A stretch of DNA of 64,000 nt from Solidesulfovibrio sp. (GTDB lineage Bacteria; Desulfobacterota; Desulfovibrionia; Desulfovibrionales; Desulfovibrionaceae): contig NZ_JBCFBA010000012.1 in assembly GCF_038562415.1 (NCBI RefSeq), positions 62,001-126,000 of the forward strand, in the 5' to 3' direction. The notes below the pieces were generated by a model. That model was not told where the DNA came from, did no database searches, and worked only from the letters and a program-made list of their open reading frames with translations. Below, one piece after another: positions 37,082 to 46,123 of this stretch (within the stretch, counting starts at the first letter, position 1; each line of letters opens with the position of its first letter). The position numbers and the translations under genes are program-made.

Positions 37082-37579
37082 GGGTTCCTCGCGCATGCAC
37101 GCCGGAAACGGCGCGCGCAGCGGTCGTGGGATTACAACAAGCATCGTCGGCCAACCGGACGGCCTCGGGTTCGCCGGCGCGAGGCCGTGGCCAGCGCATC
37201 GCCGTCTACTGCCCTCCACGCCAGCAGTGCCGATCTGGCCCGGCAGGGCCAACCCCAGCACTATCCGCAGGAAAATGTCTCGATAATACAGGGAGGAGAA
37301 AGGCGTCAATCGGGCATTCGCCAACTCATGCGCAACATGCGCCCAGCACCTTCCGGTCGCTGTCCTGGTGCTTCATGGGCCTGATCCTGTCGCGTCCTTC
37401 CCGGGCCACGGCTCGTACGTTGCGGGAATCAACGCGGCGATCGCGCCGCATTGCTTTCCGGCGCCATTCCGCGCGGTTCGCGACCATGCGCCAGAGAACG
37501 GAGCGCATTGCGCCAGCCAGACGATACAGCGTCCAAAACACCCACCAACGGCAATGCCCTTCTCCGGAAGGCTACCGGT
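37082..37579. other. 498-bp gap, possible decayed insertion
   Basis: No intact gene. On the plus strand around 37361-37560 a frame with LSWCFMGLILSRPSRATARTL vaguely recalls the N-terminus of transposases of the IS701/ISNCY kind, but no catalytic residues are present and the resemblance is weak. The region adjoins a serine recombinase, so an insertion scar is plausible. Confidence 0.35.
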
Positions 37580-38218
37580 TCAAGGCTGCCGCGGCCCGGC
37601 CTCGCCGCTGGCCTTGGCCGCCAGCGCCCGAGTGGCGACATAGCGGCTCACGGTCGCCGGGCTGCATCCGACCAGACGGGCGATGACGGCATACGGCGCC
37701 TTGGCCGCCAGCAGTCGCAGCACTTCCTCCTTGTGGTTGTCGAGTTTCGATTTTCCCGTGGCGCCCTTGGGACGCCCGATCTTCTTGCCCGAGGCTCGCG
37801 CCCGGTCGAGCCCCATCTTCGTTCTTTCGGAAATGAAGTCGCGTTCCAGTTCCGCAGCGAGGCCCAGAACCGTCAGCATGACCTTGGTCGTCAGGTCCTG
37901 CCTGGCGAAGTCCAGGCCTTGCCTGACGGCAACCAGCCGCGTTTGCCGCCGGGACAGTTCCTCGCAGATCAGCAGGACCTCCACCGTGGACCGCCCAAGC
38001 CTGGAAAGTTCCGACACGATGAGGGTATCGCCCGGGGCCACGAGATCGAGGATCTCGTCGATTCTCCTGGTTCGGGTGTCGCGGCGGGAGCTGGTTTCGA
38101 CTTCCACGAAGGCGTCCACGGTCAGGGCCTCCCTGTTCGCGTATTCAAGGATGGCCAATTTTTGCGTCATGATATCCTGGCGGGGGGTCGATATCCGAAT
38201 ATAAGCGATGTTGGCCAT
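37580..38218 (-). CDS. Serine recombinase (resolvase/invertase family)
   Basis: A 212-residue small serine recombinase. AYIRIST carries the nucleophile Ser10, SELSRLGRS is the conserved active-site arginine segment, and GLDFARQDLTTKVMLTVLGLAAELERDFISERTKMGL is the E-helix dimer region (shown in parts). The C-terminal helix-turn-helix is KAPYAVIARLVGCSPATVSRYV. ATG 38218 starts the conserved domain; the longer frame upstream is spurious. Family members resolve cointegrates or invert DNA at sites near their own gene. Its site is probably upstream (38230-38300). With no transposase attached, it is likely a remnant of a transposon or plasmid. Confidence 0.93.
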   Translation of the reverse strand: MANIAYIRISTPRQDIMTQKLAILEYANREALTVDAFVEVETSSRRDTRTRRIDEILDLVAPGDTLIVSELSRLGRSTVEVLLICEELSRRQTRLVAVRQGLDFARQDLTTKVMLTVLGLAAELERDFISERTKMGLDRARASGKKIGRPKGATGKSKLDNHKEEVLRLLAAKAPYAVIARLVGCSPATVSRYVATRALAAKASGEAGPRQP

Positions 38219-38854
38219 GTTGCATAAAACCCGCTGTGTTAATTTTTTAGCGATATAACAGGGCCAAAAAAGTGTCCAGACAGTTATCGCGTTGACGCAC
38301 AAGCAAAACGACCGATTTTCCGCTTCGCGGGGAGGCCTCCCCGCCCACAACGGCTTCGGTCGCGTCGGGGCGCGGCTCGGGTCTCCGGAAGAGGGCCGCA
38401 CCCGGCATGGCGAGCGAGCCGCTTCCGGGTCAGGGCCATGACCGCCGTGTTCCTGTCGCCGGCCGGCACGGGCAGCGCTGCTTCCAGGCGCGGCTGGGGT
38501 CGAAAAGCGATTCCTCCCACCGGAAGCCCCTTAACAAAGGATACGGAACAAGATACACAAAGCCGAAAATTTTCGGCGAGACGGAAAAGCGTACTTTCCT
38601 GGCCCCTGGGGCTCTCTGCGCAGGGTCGTCGGCGAAGGCGGCCAGTTCGCGACGTCCAAGCCAAGATGCGATAGCAACAACACCTGGGATGAAGCGCCGC
38701 GCCTTCGTTACGATCGCGTGCACTGCCCGTCGGCGCGGTGTGCTTCAAGGGAGAAGAAGCACGGATTCCCCCCGGTATTGCTGGAGGCAACGGATTCGGC
38801 ATGCAAGGACGATTGGTGCTGCCCAAGAAACCCTAGATCGCTGCAGGTGCTGGC
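38219..38854. other. 636-bp region upstream of the recombinase, no clear gene
   Basis: The first 80 bp are AT-rich and contain short inverted repeats (TGTTA...TAACA at about 38236-38259; GCGATATAACAG against CAGTTATCGC), the kind of arrangement expected of a recombinase binding site, but not diagnostic. From about 38300 to 38760 the DNA is GC-rich with scrambled short frames and no motif. The divergent SGNH gene starts at 38855. Confidence 0.4.
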
Positions 38855-40405
38855 ATGGATATTATCAGAGGACAGGATGATTGGCTTTTTTTCGGTACAG
38901 AAAAAATCGTCGGCACCTTCTCCAATCCCCTGCCACGGCAATACGAAAAGAACATTGCGCAATGGCTTGAGGTGTTCCAGTACCGGTCAAAGCGCTGCTC
39001 CGATCACGGCAGCAAGTATGCTTTTGTCATCGCGCCTGAAAAAAGCTGTATTTATCCGGAAAAACTCCCTTTTTCCGTGAAGCCTGCCGACGGGAGGCTG
39101 GCCAGCAAGCTTGTCCAAGCGACGAACGGGGAAGTTGTTTACCCTTATGACGAACTGATTCATGCGAAACAATTGTATGACGTCTATTATAATACCGACT
39201 ACCATTGGAATATGCTTGGGGCAGCTACGGCATTTAACGCCATGGCAAAGGCCTTGGGTATTGACCATAAAATCGATATCGACAAAAGTAAAATTACAAA
39301 AACAATCGGATGGGGCGATTTATGCTCACAACTTTCTCCGGCAGTATACAATAATATCAAACTAGAAATCCCTGTTGACTACTCGGCAAACGTAATATGG
39401 TCGAACGAATTGATTCGTGCAACAAACGTTCAAGTTTTTGAGAATTCGAATAAAAATTTGCCCACGGCCTTGTTTTTCGGTGACAGTTTTTTTTGGTGTT
39501 TTTCAAATCTCTTGGCCACTTATTTTTCAAAGCTGATATTTGTCAGAGTTATTTCAGCAGAGTCGGTATTTTTTAGCAAACTGGCATTCAGGCAAAAATT
39601 TGATTTTGTCATTTCCGAGTTGGTTGAAACGTGGATCCTGAGACATGTTTTGGATGCGGATATAACGAAGGAGCCGTCCCATAATATTGTCGATTATACA
39701 ATGCAAAAAATTCGTTCTGGAATAGACGAGATCAAGATAATAGGACAATTCGTCGATTCGCTTGGGCAAGAACATTCAATATACGACGAGGACGAAACAA
39801 CCAAATTGCGACAATGTGCTGTAGATTTTATTCATTCAACAAGAAGAAATCACGTTTTCGAAAGCCCCGCGCTCAAAAGTGAACTCGTTCGGTTGAACCT
39901 GTTCAAAAAATTCAGCAACGATGGTGACGCCGGGGCCGTTGTGATGAATTGCAATCCTTTTACAAGCGGCCACATGCATCTTGTCGAGTACGCTTCAAGA
40001 CAAGTGAAGACATTGTTTTTGTTTTTACTGCAAGAAGACAAGTCTTTTTTCCCTTTTGCCGATAGATTTATTTTGGTGCTAAAGGGGACAAGGTATCTTA
40101 AAAATGTCATCGTCATTCCAAGTGGAAAGTTTATAATTTCATCAGCAACATTTAGAGACTATTTTGACAAAGAGATAAACCAGAATATCGTGATAGACGC
40201 CTCTGTAGACCTTGATGTTTTTGGAAAATACATCGCGCCAACATTAAATATCAAAAAAAATTCGTTGGCCGGGAGCCTTTTTGTCAAATCACCAACCAAT
40301 ACAACGAGCAGATGCAGAAATTATTGCCCGAACACGGCATACATGTCTTTGAAATTGAAAGGAAAAAAAGTGAAAACGACATTGCTATCAGCGCTTCACT
40401 TGTAA
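38855..40405 (+). CDS. AlgX/AlgJ-like SGNH domain fused to CitC-like nucleotidyltransferase (frame breaks)
   Basis: Residues 1-230 look like an alginate-acetylation AlgJ/AlgX type SGNH domain: DDWLFFG at the start, TDYHWNMLGA (the DxH pair) and FFGDSFFW (nucleophile block GDSF). Residues about 355-468 match the cytidylyl/adenylyltransferase-like domain of citrate lyase ligase (GAVVMNCNPFTSGHMHLVEYA with the HxGH-type site as SGHMH, then EDKSFFPFADRFILV). At a run of eight A (40253-40260) the reading frame ceases to follow the family and the last 48 codons are junk. The rest of the domain continues in the -1 frame to 40689. The gene is AT-rich. Either a pseudogene, a sequencing error, or a slippage-expressed 612-residue protein. 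Confidence 0.8.
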   Translation: MDIIRGQDDWLFFGTEKIVGTFSNPLPRQYEKNIAQWLEVFQYRSKRCSDHGSKYAFVIAPEKSCIYPEKLPFSVKPADGRLASKLVQATNGEVVYPYDELIHAKQLYDVYYNTDYHWNMLGAATAFNAMAKALGIDHKIDIDKSKITKTIGWGDLCSQLSPAVYNNIKLEIPVDYSANVIWSNELIRATNVQVFENSNKNLPTALFFGDSFFWCFSNLLATYFSKLIFVRVISAESVFFSKLAFRQKFDFVISELVETWILRHVLDADITKEPSHNIVDYTMQKIRSGIDEIKIIGQFVDSLGQEHSIYDEDETTKLRQCAVDFIHSTRRNHVFESPALKSELVRLNLFKKFSNDGDAGAVVMNCNPFTSGHMHLVEYASRQVKTLFLFLLQEDKSFFPFADRFILVLKGTRYLKNVIVIPSGKFIISSATFRDYFDKEINQNIVIDASVDLDVFGKYIAPTLNIKKNSLAGSLFVKSPTNTTSRCRNYCPNTAYMSLKLKGKKVKTTLLSALHL

Positions 40406-40689
40406 GAAAATTGCTCAAGGAAAAGGACCTTGAAGGGATTAAATCGATAACCCCGCCGTCTACGTATGAATATCTGTTGAAATTTCACGATATCCGAAAG
40501 CTTGACCTTTCCATGGACAAAGTTCCCGCGGCTGCGACATCGTTTGTCGCATTTTTTGCGGAGTTCTACAAAGAATTGCTTGCGTACGATCGCCAAGACG
40601 ATGCGACTGTACTGTATGATTATGTGAAAAGCATTTGCGATGCGCAAGAGTTCACGCTATTCACCGCGCATCAGGCCAGCAGCTCCTAG
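40261..40689 (+). pseudogene. C-terminal part of the CitC-like domain in the -1 frame
   Basis: Starting right after the A8 run, this frame reads KFVGREPFCQITNQYNEQM, then LLPEHGIHVFEIERK and ISASLVRKLL, which is the exact continuation of the citrate lyase ligase C-terminal domain (ISxSxxR motif included). A 60-90-residue helical tail follows. An ATG at 40312 could in principle start it alone, but it would lack half the fold. It should be read as one gene with 38855-40405. Confidence 0.82.
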
Positions 40690-40880
40690 GCGCCGTAGGT
40701 AGTTGGTCTGGCTCGTGTGAGGAATGTAAGGAGGCGTCGACAAACCGGCCATCACTTTTCTGGTGTTTCTACATGTGGTGGCCATGGCCGTTTGGTTTAG
40801 GCAACTGTCTAGACAGCCTGAATTGTTGCTGCGGAGACTATTGAAAAAGCAGCATCATAAAAATCTGCAAAGGATATCCC

Positions 40881-41135
40881 ATGCAGGAAGACAAAAAAAA
40901 TGATAGCATTGATCTCGAATATAAACAAACATCAAGCACGGAGACATCAGTCAAACGAGATCATGGAGATGTCGGTCCGTCTAGTCTCTGTGGCCGAGTT
41001 GGAGATAATATAACCTTTCATGTCCCTGGCTGTAGTGTGCATGGCATGCGTGAAAGATTATGGTCCTGGGCTTGGAAGGATTTATTTAGAGCGTTTTTTT
41101 CATTTTTTCGCTTGTTTTTTTCACGCGAAAAATAG
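40881..41135 (+). CDS. Small orphan protein, 84 residues
   Basis: ATG 40881 is preceded by AAAGGA. The first 45 residues are polar and charged. The end (ERLWSWAWKDLFRAFFSFFRLFF) is strongly aromatic and hydrophobic, like an amphipathic or membrane-associated helix. The last codons overlap an 8-bp inverted repeat (TTTTTCGC/GCGAAAAA, 41104-41132) that could form a hairpin in the mRNA. No family recognised; AT-rich, between the frameshifted gene and an IS remnant. It may not be a real gene. Confidence 0.45.
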   Translation: MQEDKKNDSIDLEYKQTSSTETSVKRDHGDVGPSSLCGRVGDNITFHVPGCSVHGMRERLWSWAWKDLFRAFFSFFRLFFSREK

Positions 41136-41179
41136 TTCAATAACTATAATAAGTCCTCCAGGGTTTCCTGTGGGGAATT

Positions 41180-41440
41180 GATCATTTTTCGATTCCGTGC
41201 GGCCTTGTGCATGATGCCGTCGCCAAGCCCTCGAACGTAGAGGACCTACCAGTTCCGTTGACCGCTGTAGCCCTTGTCCGCGTAGACACTCTCGCCAGCC
41301 CTCGCTTCGACGTCATCCGGAACGTTTCCGCCCATCCCAGCCAACTCCTTTGTTCTGTTTGCCGGGCGCTGTATGTACTCCTGTTGGCCCAAGTCATGCA
41401 TAGGCCTTCTGACGACCAGGGAATGGCCTGGTTGAAGCGG
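41180..41440 (-). pseudogene. IS5-family transposase remnant
   Basis: On the minus strand a single frame reads VYADKGYSGQRNW, then an in-frame TAG, then LYVRGLGDGIMHKAARNRK. Both halves match the conserved C-terminal region of IS5-type DDE transposases (ADKGY...N, GIMxKAxRN). The N-terminus and the rest are missing. A nonsense mutation plus truncation makes this a dead fragment. Confidence 0.82.
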
Positions 41441-41550
41441 ACATGACGAGATACGGTCGGTAAATAACGCCGAGATCGTCAAGTGTTTGACTCAGAACAT
41501 GCGGCGGATCGCGATTCATGTTCGGCGATCCGTTCTTGCGGACAAAACCG

Positions 41551-42678
41551 ATGCTGCGACAAGTGCTCATCTTGGCCGGTGGGCGCGGCACGCGCTTGGG
41601 CGCGTTGACGGACACCGTGCCCAAACCCATGCTGGACGTGGGCGGCAGGCCGTTTCTCGAATACCTGTTGTGGAACCTGCGCCGCTTCGGCCTGGACAAC
41701 ATCGTCCTGTCCACGGGCTACCGCGCCGAAGCCATCGAGTCCCATTTCGGGGATGGCCGGGAGTGGGGCGTTGCCGTCGCCTGCAGCCGCGAAGCGCGCC
41801 CGTTGGGCACGGGCGGCGGCGTGCGGCAGGCCTTGCCGCTTCTGGACGAGGCCTTTTTCGTGCTCAACGGCGACACGCTTTTCGACTGCAACTACCTCGA
41901 TCTGGCCCTGCTGCTGGAGGGCGGCGCAAAGGCCGCCCTGGCCCTGCGCCAGGTGGGCGACGCCTCCCGCTACGGCAGTGTCAGCTGTGACGGCGTCCGG
42001 GTGACGCGCTTTGGCGAAAAGCGCCAGGGCGGCCCGGGCCTGATCAGCGCCGGCGTCTACGCCCTGACGCGGCAGGCGGCGGCGCTTTTGCCCCCTGGGG
42101 AAAGTTCCATCGAGCAGTTCCTCTTTCCCGCCCTGGCCGCGCGCGGGGAACTGGCGGCCAAGGCCTATCCGGGGTTTTTCCTGGATATCGGCCTGCCGGA
42201 GACACTGGCCCAGGCCGGACGCGTGCTGCCCGCCTGGCGGCGCAAGCCCGGCGTCTTTTTCGATTGCGCGGTCTTGCTGCCCGGGGATGCCGGGTCATCG
42301 CCCCGGCCGGAAGGCGACCCCTTTGCCCCGGGGGCCGTGGAGGCCGTGAAGTGGTGCAACGATGGCGGCTATCTGGTCATGGCCGTGGACAGCCGGCCAG
42401 GGCAGGGCGAGAGGGCGGGGTTTTCGCCTTGGATGCGGGAGGCGTTGCGGCGACGGGGCGCCCACCTGGACGCGGTGTATCGCGCAAGGGAAGCGTCCGG
42501 GGGGGGCGGCCCGGTGCGGCAGGCCCTGGAGGAATGGGGCATGGCGGCGGCGGCAAGCCTGCTGGTGGCCGGCGATGCGGCCGGCCTTGCCGGCGCGGCT
42601 TCGTGCGGCGTGTCCGGCCGGGTGTTCGCCGGCGGCAGCCTGCTGGATTGCGTGCGGGAAGGCCTTGCCCCGTCGTGA
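41551..42678 (+). CDS. Heptose/mannose-1-phosphate nucleotidyltransferase fused to degenerate GmhB-like HAD
   Basis: 375 residues from ATG 41551 (LRQVLILAGGRGTRLGAL follows); ATG 41518 is an alternative. Residues 1-230 form a sugar-1-phosphate nucleotidyltransferase of the HddC kind (GGRGTRL, PKPMLDVGGRPFLEYLL, LNGDTLFDCNY with the metal Asp, FLDIGLPETL). Residues 235-375 align in layout with heptose bisphosphate phosphatase GmhB, but FLDRDG is FFDCAVLL, TNQSG is VDSRPG and the zinc-loop cysteines are missing, so this half looks catalytically dead. With the HddA-like kinase downstream it points to a GDP- or other NDP-heptose. It is the first gene of the plus-strand operon. Confidence 0.82.
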   Translation: MLRQVLILAGGRGTRLGALTDTVPKPMLDVGGRPFLEYLLWNLRRFGLDNIVLSTGYRAEAIESHFGDGREWGVAVACSREARPLGTGGGVRQALPLLDEAFFVLNGDTLFDCNYLDLALLLEGGAKAALALRQVGDASRYGSVSCDGVRVTRFGEKRQGGPGLISAGVYALTRQAAALLPPGESSIEQFLFPALAARGELAAKAYPGFFLDIGLPETLAQAGRVLPAWRRKPGVFFDCAVLLPGDAGSSPRPEGDPFAPGAVEAVKWCNDGGYLVMAVDSRPGQGERAGFSPWMREALRRRGAHLDAVYRAREASGGGGPVRQALEEWGMAAAASLLVAGDAAGLAGAASCGVSGRVFAGGSLLDCVREGLAPS

Positions 42679-42724
42679 GGCGGCCGGCCGGAAAACAACC
42701 CAGGCGCGAACGGGGAGGACCGGA

Positions 42725-44257
42725 ATGCAAGCGTTGCTGCGTCTCGATATAACGAACAATTGCAACCTGCGCTGCAAATCGTGCCAGGCCTATGCCGCCG
42801 TGGCCAAAGGGGCGATCGACTGCCTCGATTTCGACTTGTTCCGACGGCAAACCCAGGGACAGCTCGACGACTGGCGGTCCGTGCAATTGGGGAATACCGC
42901 CGAGCCGACCATCCATCCGGAGTTCGCTCGATTCATCACGTATTTTCAAGAAGCGTATTCGGGAAAACTGACCATTATCACCAACGGGACGACGCTAAAG
43001 AAGTACGCGCCCCTCCTGAACAGGAAGAAGTGTGCGGTCGGTGTGTCGTTGGATTCTGTCGTTCCGGAAACATATGCGAAAATTCGTCGCGGTGCGTCGC
43101 TGGGCCATGTCCTGGAGGGCCTGGCGCTGCTGGATAGAAGCGTCGTCGATGTGTCGGCCTCGTTCACGTTGATGCGCTCGAACATCGAAGAATTTGAGTC
43201 CATGCTGGAATTTTGCAAGCATAACGATATCACGATGCATTTTCAGCCGATGTCCATGCGGCGATTCGTTGCGCCGCAGGGTGATTTCATCTCGCTGGAC
43301 CATATGCTGGAATGTCTTTTGTTTTATCCGGAGACAGTGAGGGCTTGGCTGGAAAAATATAAAGAATACCCGGAAGACGCCATGCCAAGCAACGCCGGGG
43401 CAAGAAGCCGATCCTGCCAAGCGCATTACGACGATCTCCTGATGTTTTCCGATGGGTCAGCAATGCTGTGCTTCAAAAAGAAGCATCCCGGCCTTGCGCA
43501 GTCTTCCTTGCGGGATATATTCTTCAGCGAAGAATATGAAGCTTTCCGTGGCGAGATCGATAAAAACCGAATCCATTGCCGGTATTGCATTTACAATATC
43601 CAATGTCGCCATTCTTTCATGGATCAGGTGGAAGCCTATTTTGATGCGACAATAATGGGTTGCTTGAAACAAGCTGGCGCCGGTTTTCTTGATATTCACC
43701 ACAAGGCTACGACTGCGGAACGCATCCCGCGGTTCATCGATGTGGTGAGCCGGGACATAAGTTGCATCCATGTCGAAAGAAATGGTTCTGAATTTCATGG
43801 TTTTGAAGCCGGACGCCTGGATGCGGGGTCCGCCCGCGCCTTGAACCACGAAAGCAATTTGCTGGAATCGATCGATGAAGGCGCGTTGATACGGGCGGAC
43901 ACGGTTTCAGGCTTCTACCAGCAGATAAGCGAAGAGGCGTCTTTTAATAAAATTGCAAGCTATATCCGCAACAATGGGAAGAAAACCGTCATCTGGGGCA
44001 CCAGTGGAAAATTCAAGATGAAATGGGAACAATTCCATCTGGACAATCCGTTCGGCTTGGAGTTCCTGTATTTCATCGATTCCGACATGCGCAAATGGAA
44101 GGCCACCGTTCATGGCCTACCGGTCTGCGGCCCGGACCACCTCCGAACGGATGTTCCGGACATCATCATCATCGCCTCGACCTATGTTTCCGAAATTTCG
44201 AAACAAATCCAAGATGTCCTGCCCAAGGACGCGCACAGGATCCTCCGCGTCGCCTAG
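42725..44257 (+). CDS. Radical SAM/SPASM-like protein with C-terminal Rossmann-like domain
   Basis: 510 residues; GGGAGG is about 8 nt before ATG 42725. The radical SAM cluster is C13-x3-C17-x2-C20 (CNLRCKSC). Further cysteines near 220-300 (SRSCQAHYDD, AMLCFKKKH, IHCRYCIYNIQCRHSF) fit SPASM-type auxiliary clusters. The last 110 residues (KTVIWGTSGKFKMK, YFIDSDMRKWKA, DIIIIASTYVSEIS) look like the small nucleotide-binding domain found at the ends of some sugar-modifying enzymes. Likely a radical oxidoreductase or epimerase acting on a sugar nucleotide; substrate unknown. Confidence 0.85.
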   Translation: MQALLRLDITNNCNLRCKSCQAYAAVAKGAIDCLDFDLFRRQTQGQLDDWRSVQLGNTAEPTIHPEFARFITYFQEAYSGKLTIITNGTTLKKYAPLLNRKKCAVGVSLDSVVPETYAKIRRGASLGHVLEGLALLDRSVVDVSASFTLMRSNIEEFESMLEFCKHNDITMHFQPMSMRRFVAPQGDFISLDHMLECLLFYPETVRAWLEKYKEYPEDAMPSNAGARSRSCQAHYDDLLMFSDGSAMLCFKKKHPGLAQSSLRDIFFSEEYEAFRGEIDKNRIHCRYCIYNIQCRHSFMDQVEAYFDATIMGCLKQAGAGFLDIHHKATTAERIPRFIDVVSRDISCIHVERNGSEFHGFEAGRLDAGSARALNHESNLLESIDEGALIRADTVSGFYQQISEEASFNKIASYIRNNGKKTVIWGTSGKFKMKWEQFHLDNPFGLEFLYFIDSDMRKWKATVHGLPVCGPDHLRTDVPDIIIIASTYVSEISKQIQDVLPKDAHRILRVA

Positions 44258-44430
44258 CCGAGGAGCCGGGCCCCTGAGGCGTGTTGCCCGTCAGCCCCGG
44301 CCGTGCCGGGGACCTCGTGACTGGCCTGGATTGTTGCATAAAACGCGTGCATAGTGGGGCGGTCCCTTTCCCGGGACGCCGGGAAAAGGCCGGCGCCGAC
44401 CAGCCGGGCGCGCGCCAAGGAAGGATGCCG

Positions 44431-45936
44431 ATGGGCCACGATATCGCCTTGCTCAAGCCGGGCAGCCAGAAGCAATTGTACGGCAACCTGTCCGATTTCG
44501 AACTGACCGCCATCGAGCCTCCGCTGTGGGCGGCCTTGCTGGCCGCCTATTTGCGGCAGAAAGGCTTTTCCGTGGCCCTGCTCGACGCCGAGGCCGAAGG
44601 CTGGACCCGGGAGCAGGCCGCCGCCGCCCTGGCCGAGGCCGCGCCGCGCCTGGCCGTGCTGGTGGCCTCGGGCACCAACCCGTCCGCCTCCACCATGAAC
44701 ATGCTGGGGGCCGGGGAGCTCATGGCCCGGGTCAAGGAACTGGCCCCGGGCACGGCCACCATGCTGCTCGGCCTGCATCCCAGCGCCTTGCCCGAGCGCA
44801 CGCTCCTTGAGGAAAAAACGGATTTCGTCTGCCAGGGCGAGGGCTTTCACACCCTGCCGCCGCTTCTGGCCGCCCTGGCCGCCGGCGGGGAACTGCCCGA
44901 AATTCCCGGCCTGTGGCGCCTCGATGCCTCCGGGCGCGTGGCGGCCGGCCCCAGGCCGCCGGTTTTCGCCGACCTGGGCGAGCTGCCCAGGCCGGCCTGG
45001 GACCTGCTGCCCATGGACCGCTATCGGGCCCACAACTGGCACTGCTTCGACGACATCGCCCGCCGCCAGCCCTATGCCGTCATCTACACCAGCCTGGGCT
45101 GCCCGTTTCGCTGCTCGTTTTGCTGCATAAGCGCCCTGTTCGGCCGCCCCGGCATCCGCTACCGGCCCATCGCCGACGTGGTCGCGGAAATCGACTGGCT
45201 GGTGGCCAACCACGGCGTGCGCAACATCAAGATCCTCGACGAGATGTTCGCCCTGGACGAGCAGCGCGTGGTCGCCCTGTGCCGGGCCATCGCCGAGCGG
45301 GGCCACGACCTCAACATCTGGGCCTACGCCCGGGTCAACACCGTCACCCGGCCCATGCTCGAGGCCATGAAGGGGGCCGGGGTCAACTGGCTGGCCTACG
45401 GCTTCGAAACGGCCAGCCGCCGGGTACTGGCCGCCAACGCCAAGGGCTACGACCTCGGCCAGGTGGACGCCGTGGTGGCCATGACCCGCCAGGCCGGCAT
45501 CCACATCTGCGCCAATTTCATCTTCGGTCTGCCCGAGGACGACTACGACAGCCTGCAGGAAACCCTGGCGCGCATGCAGGACATCAACGCCGAATGGGCC
45601 AACATCTATTCGGTCATGGCCTATCCCGGCTCCCGGCTCCACGCCACGGCCGTGGAGCGGGGCTGGCCCCTGCCGGAAACCTGGGACGGCTATTCCCAGT
45701 ATTCGCCGCGGTGCCGCCCCCTGCCGACCGATTCCCTGACCGGCGGCCAGGTGCTGGCCTTTCGGGACTATGCCTTCGAGGCCTATTACCGAAATCCCCG
45801 CTACCTGGACATGATCCGCCGCACCTTTGGCCTGCCGACCGTGCGGCACATCCAACGCATGGCCGAAAAACCCCTGGCCCGCCTGCATGCCGAACCCTAC
45901 GCCGGCTGCGCTGGCCCGCAGGGACCCACACCTTGA
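44431..45936 (+). CDS. B12-binding radical SAM protein
   Basis: 501 residues. AAGGAAGG ends at 44424; ATG 44431 has better spacing than ATG 44425, in the same frame. The N-terminus (IALLKPGSQKQLYG, then ATMLLGLHPSALPERTL and DFVCQGEGFHTLPPLL) is a cobalamin-binding-like domain. The cluster motif is C224-x3-C228-x2-C231 (LGCPFRCSFC), and MTRQAGIHICANFIFGLPEDD is a typical radical SAM barrel segment. Best annotated as a possible cobalamin-dependent methyltransferase. It lies 187 bp upstream of the GHMP kinase. Confidence 0.88.
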   Translation: MGHDIALLKPGSQKQLYGNLSDFELTAIEPPLWAALLAAYLRQKGFSVALLDAEAEGWTREQAAAALAEAAPRLAVLVASGTNPSASTMNMLGAGELMARVKELAPGTATMLLGLHPSALPERTLLEEKTDFVCQGEGFHTLPPLLAALAAGGELPEIPGLWRLDASGRVAAGPRPPVFADLGELPRPAWDLLPMDRYRAHNWHCFDDIARRQPYAVIYTSLGCPFRCSFCCISALFGRPGIRYRPIADVVAEIDWLVANHGVRNIKILDEMFALDEQRVVALCRAIAERGHDLNIWAYARVNTVTRPMLEAMKGAGVNWLAYGFETASRRVLAANAKGYDLGQVDAVVAMTRQAGIHICANFIFGLPEDDYDSLQETLARMQDINAEWANIYSVMAYPGSRLHATAVERGWPLPETWDGYSQYSPRCRPLPTDSLTGGQVLAFRDYAFEAYYRNPRYLDMIRRTFGLPTVRHIQRMAEKPLARLHAEPYAGCAGPQGPTP

Positions 45937-46123
45937 AAAAACCCGCAAGGGCGGCCCCGGGCGGCGCGGCCTGTCCCGGGGAATGGCCGGGATGGGCCGC
46001 CCGCGCGGAAAAAAACCTTATGCTCCCGGGAAAACTGCCGAAAGGGAAGTGAGCCCTGGTAGGCGCCGCCCGGGAAGGCGGGCCAACGGGAGGGCGAAAC
46101 GCGTTGCCAAGGCAGGAGCGGCC

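Noticed and set aside
37361-37560. Possible IS701/ISNCY-like transposase N-terminus on the plus strand
   Set aside because: Similarity rests on a loose hydrophobic/basic pattern; no catalytic triad or inverted repeats.
38219-44344. 12-bp direct repeat GTTGCATAAAAC at 38219 and 44333
   Set aside because: A shared 12-mer is expected many times by chance in 64 kb, and the flanks are unrelated.
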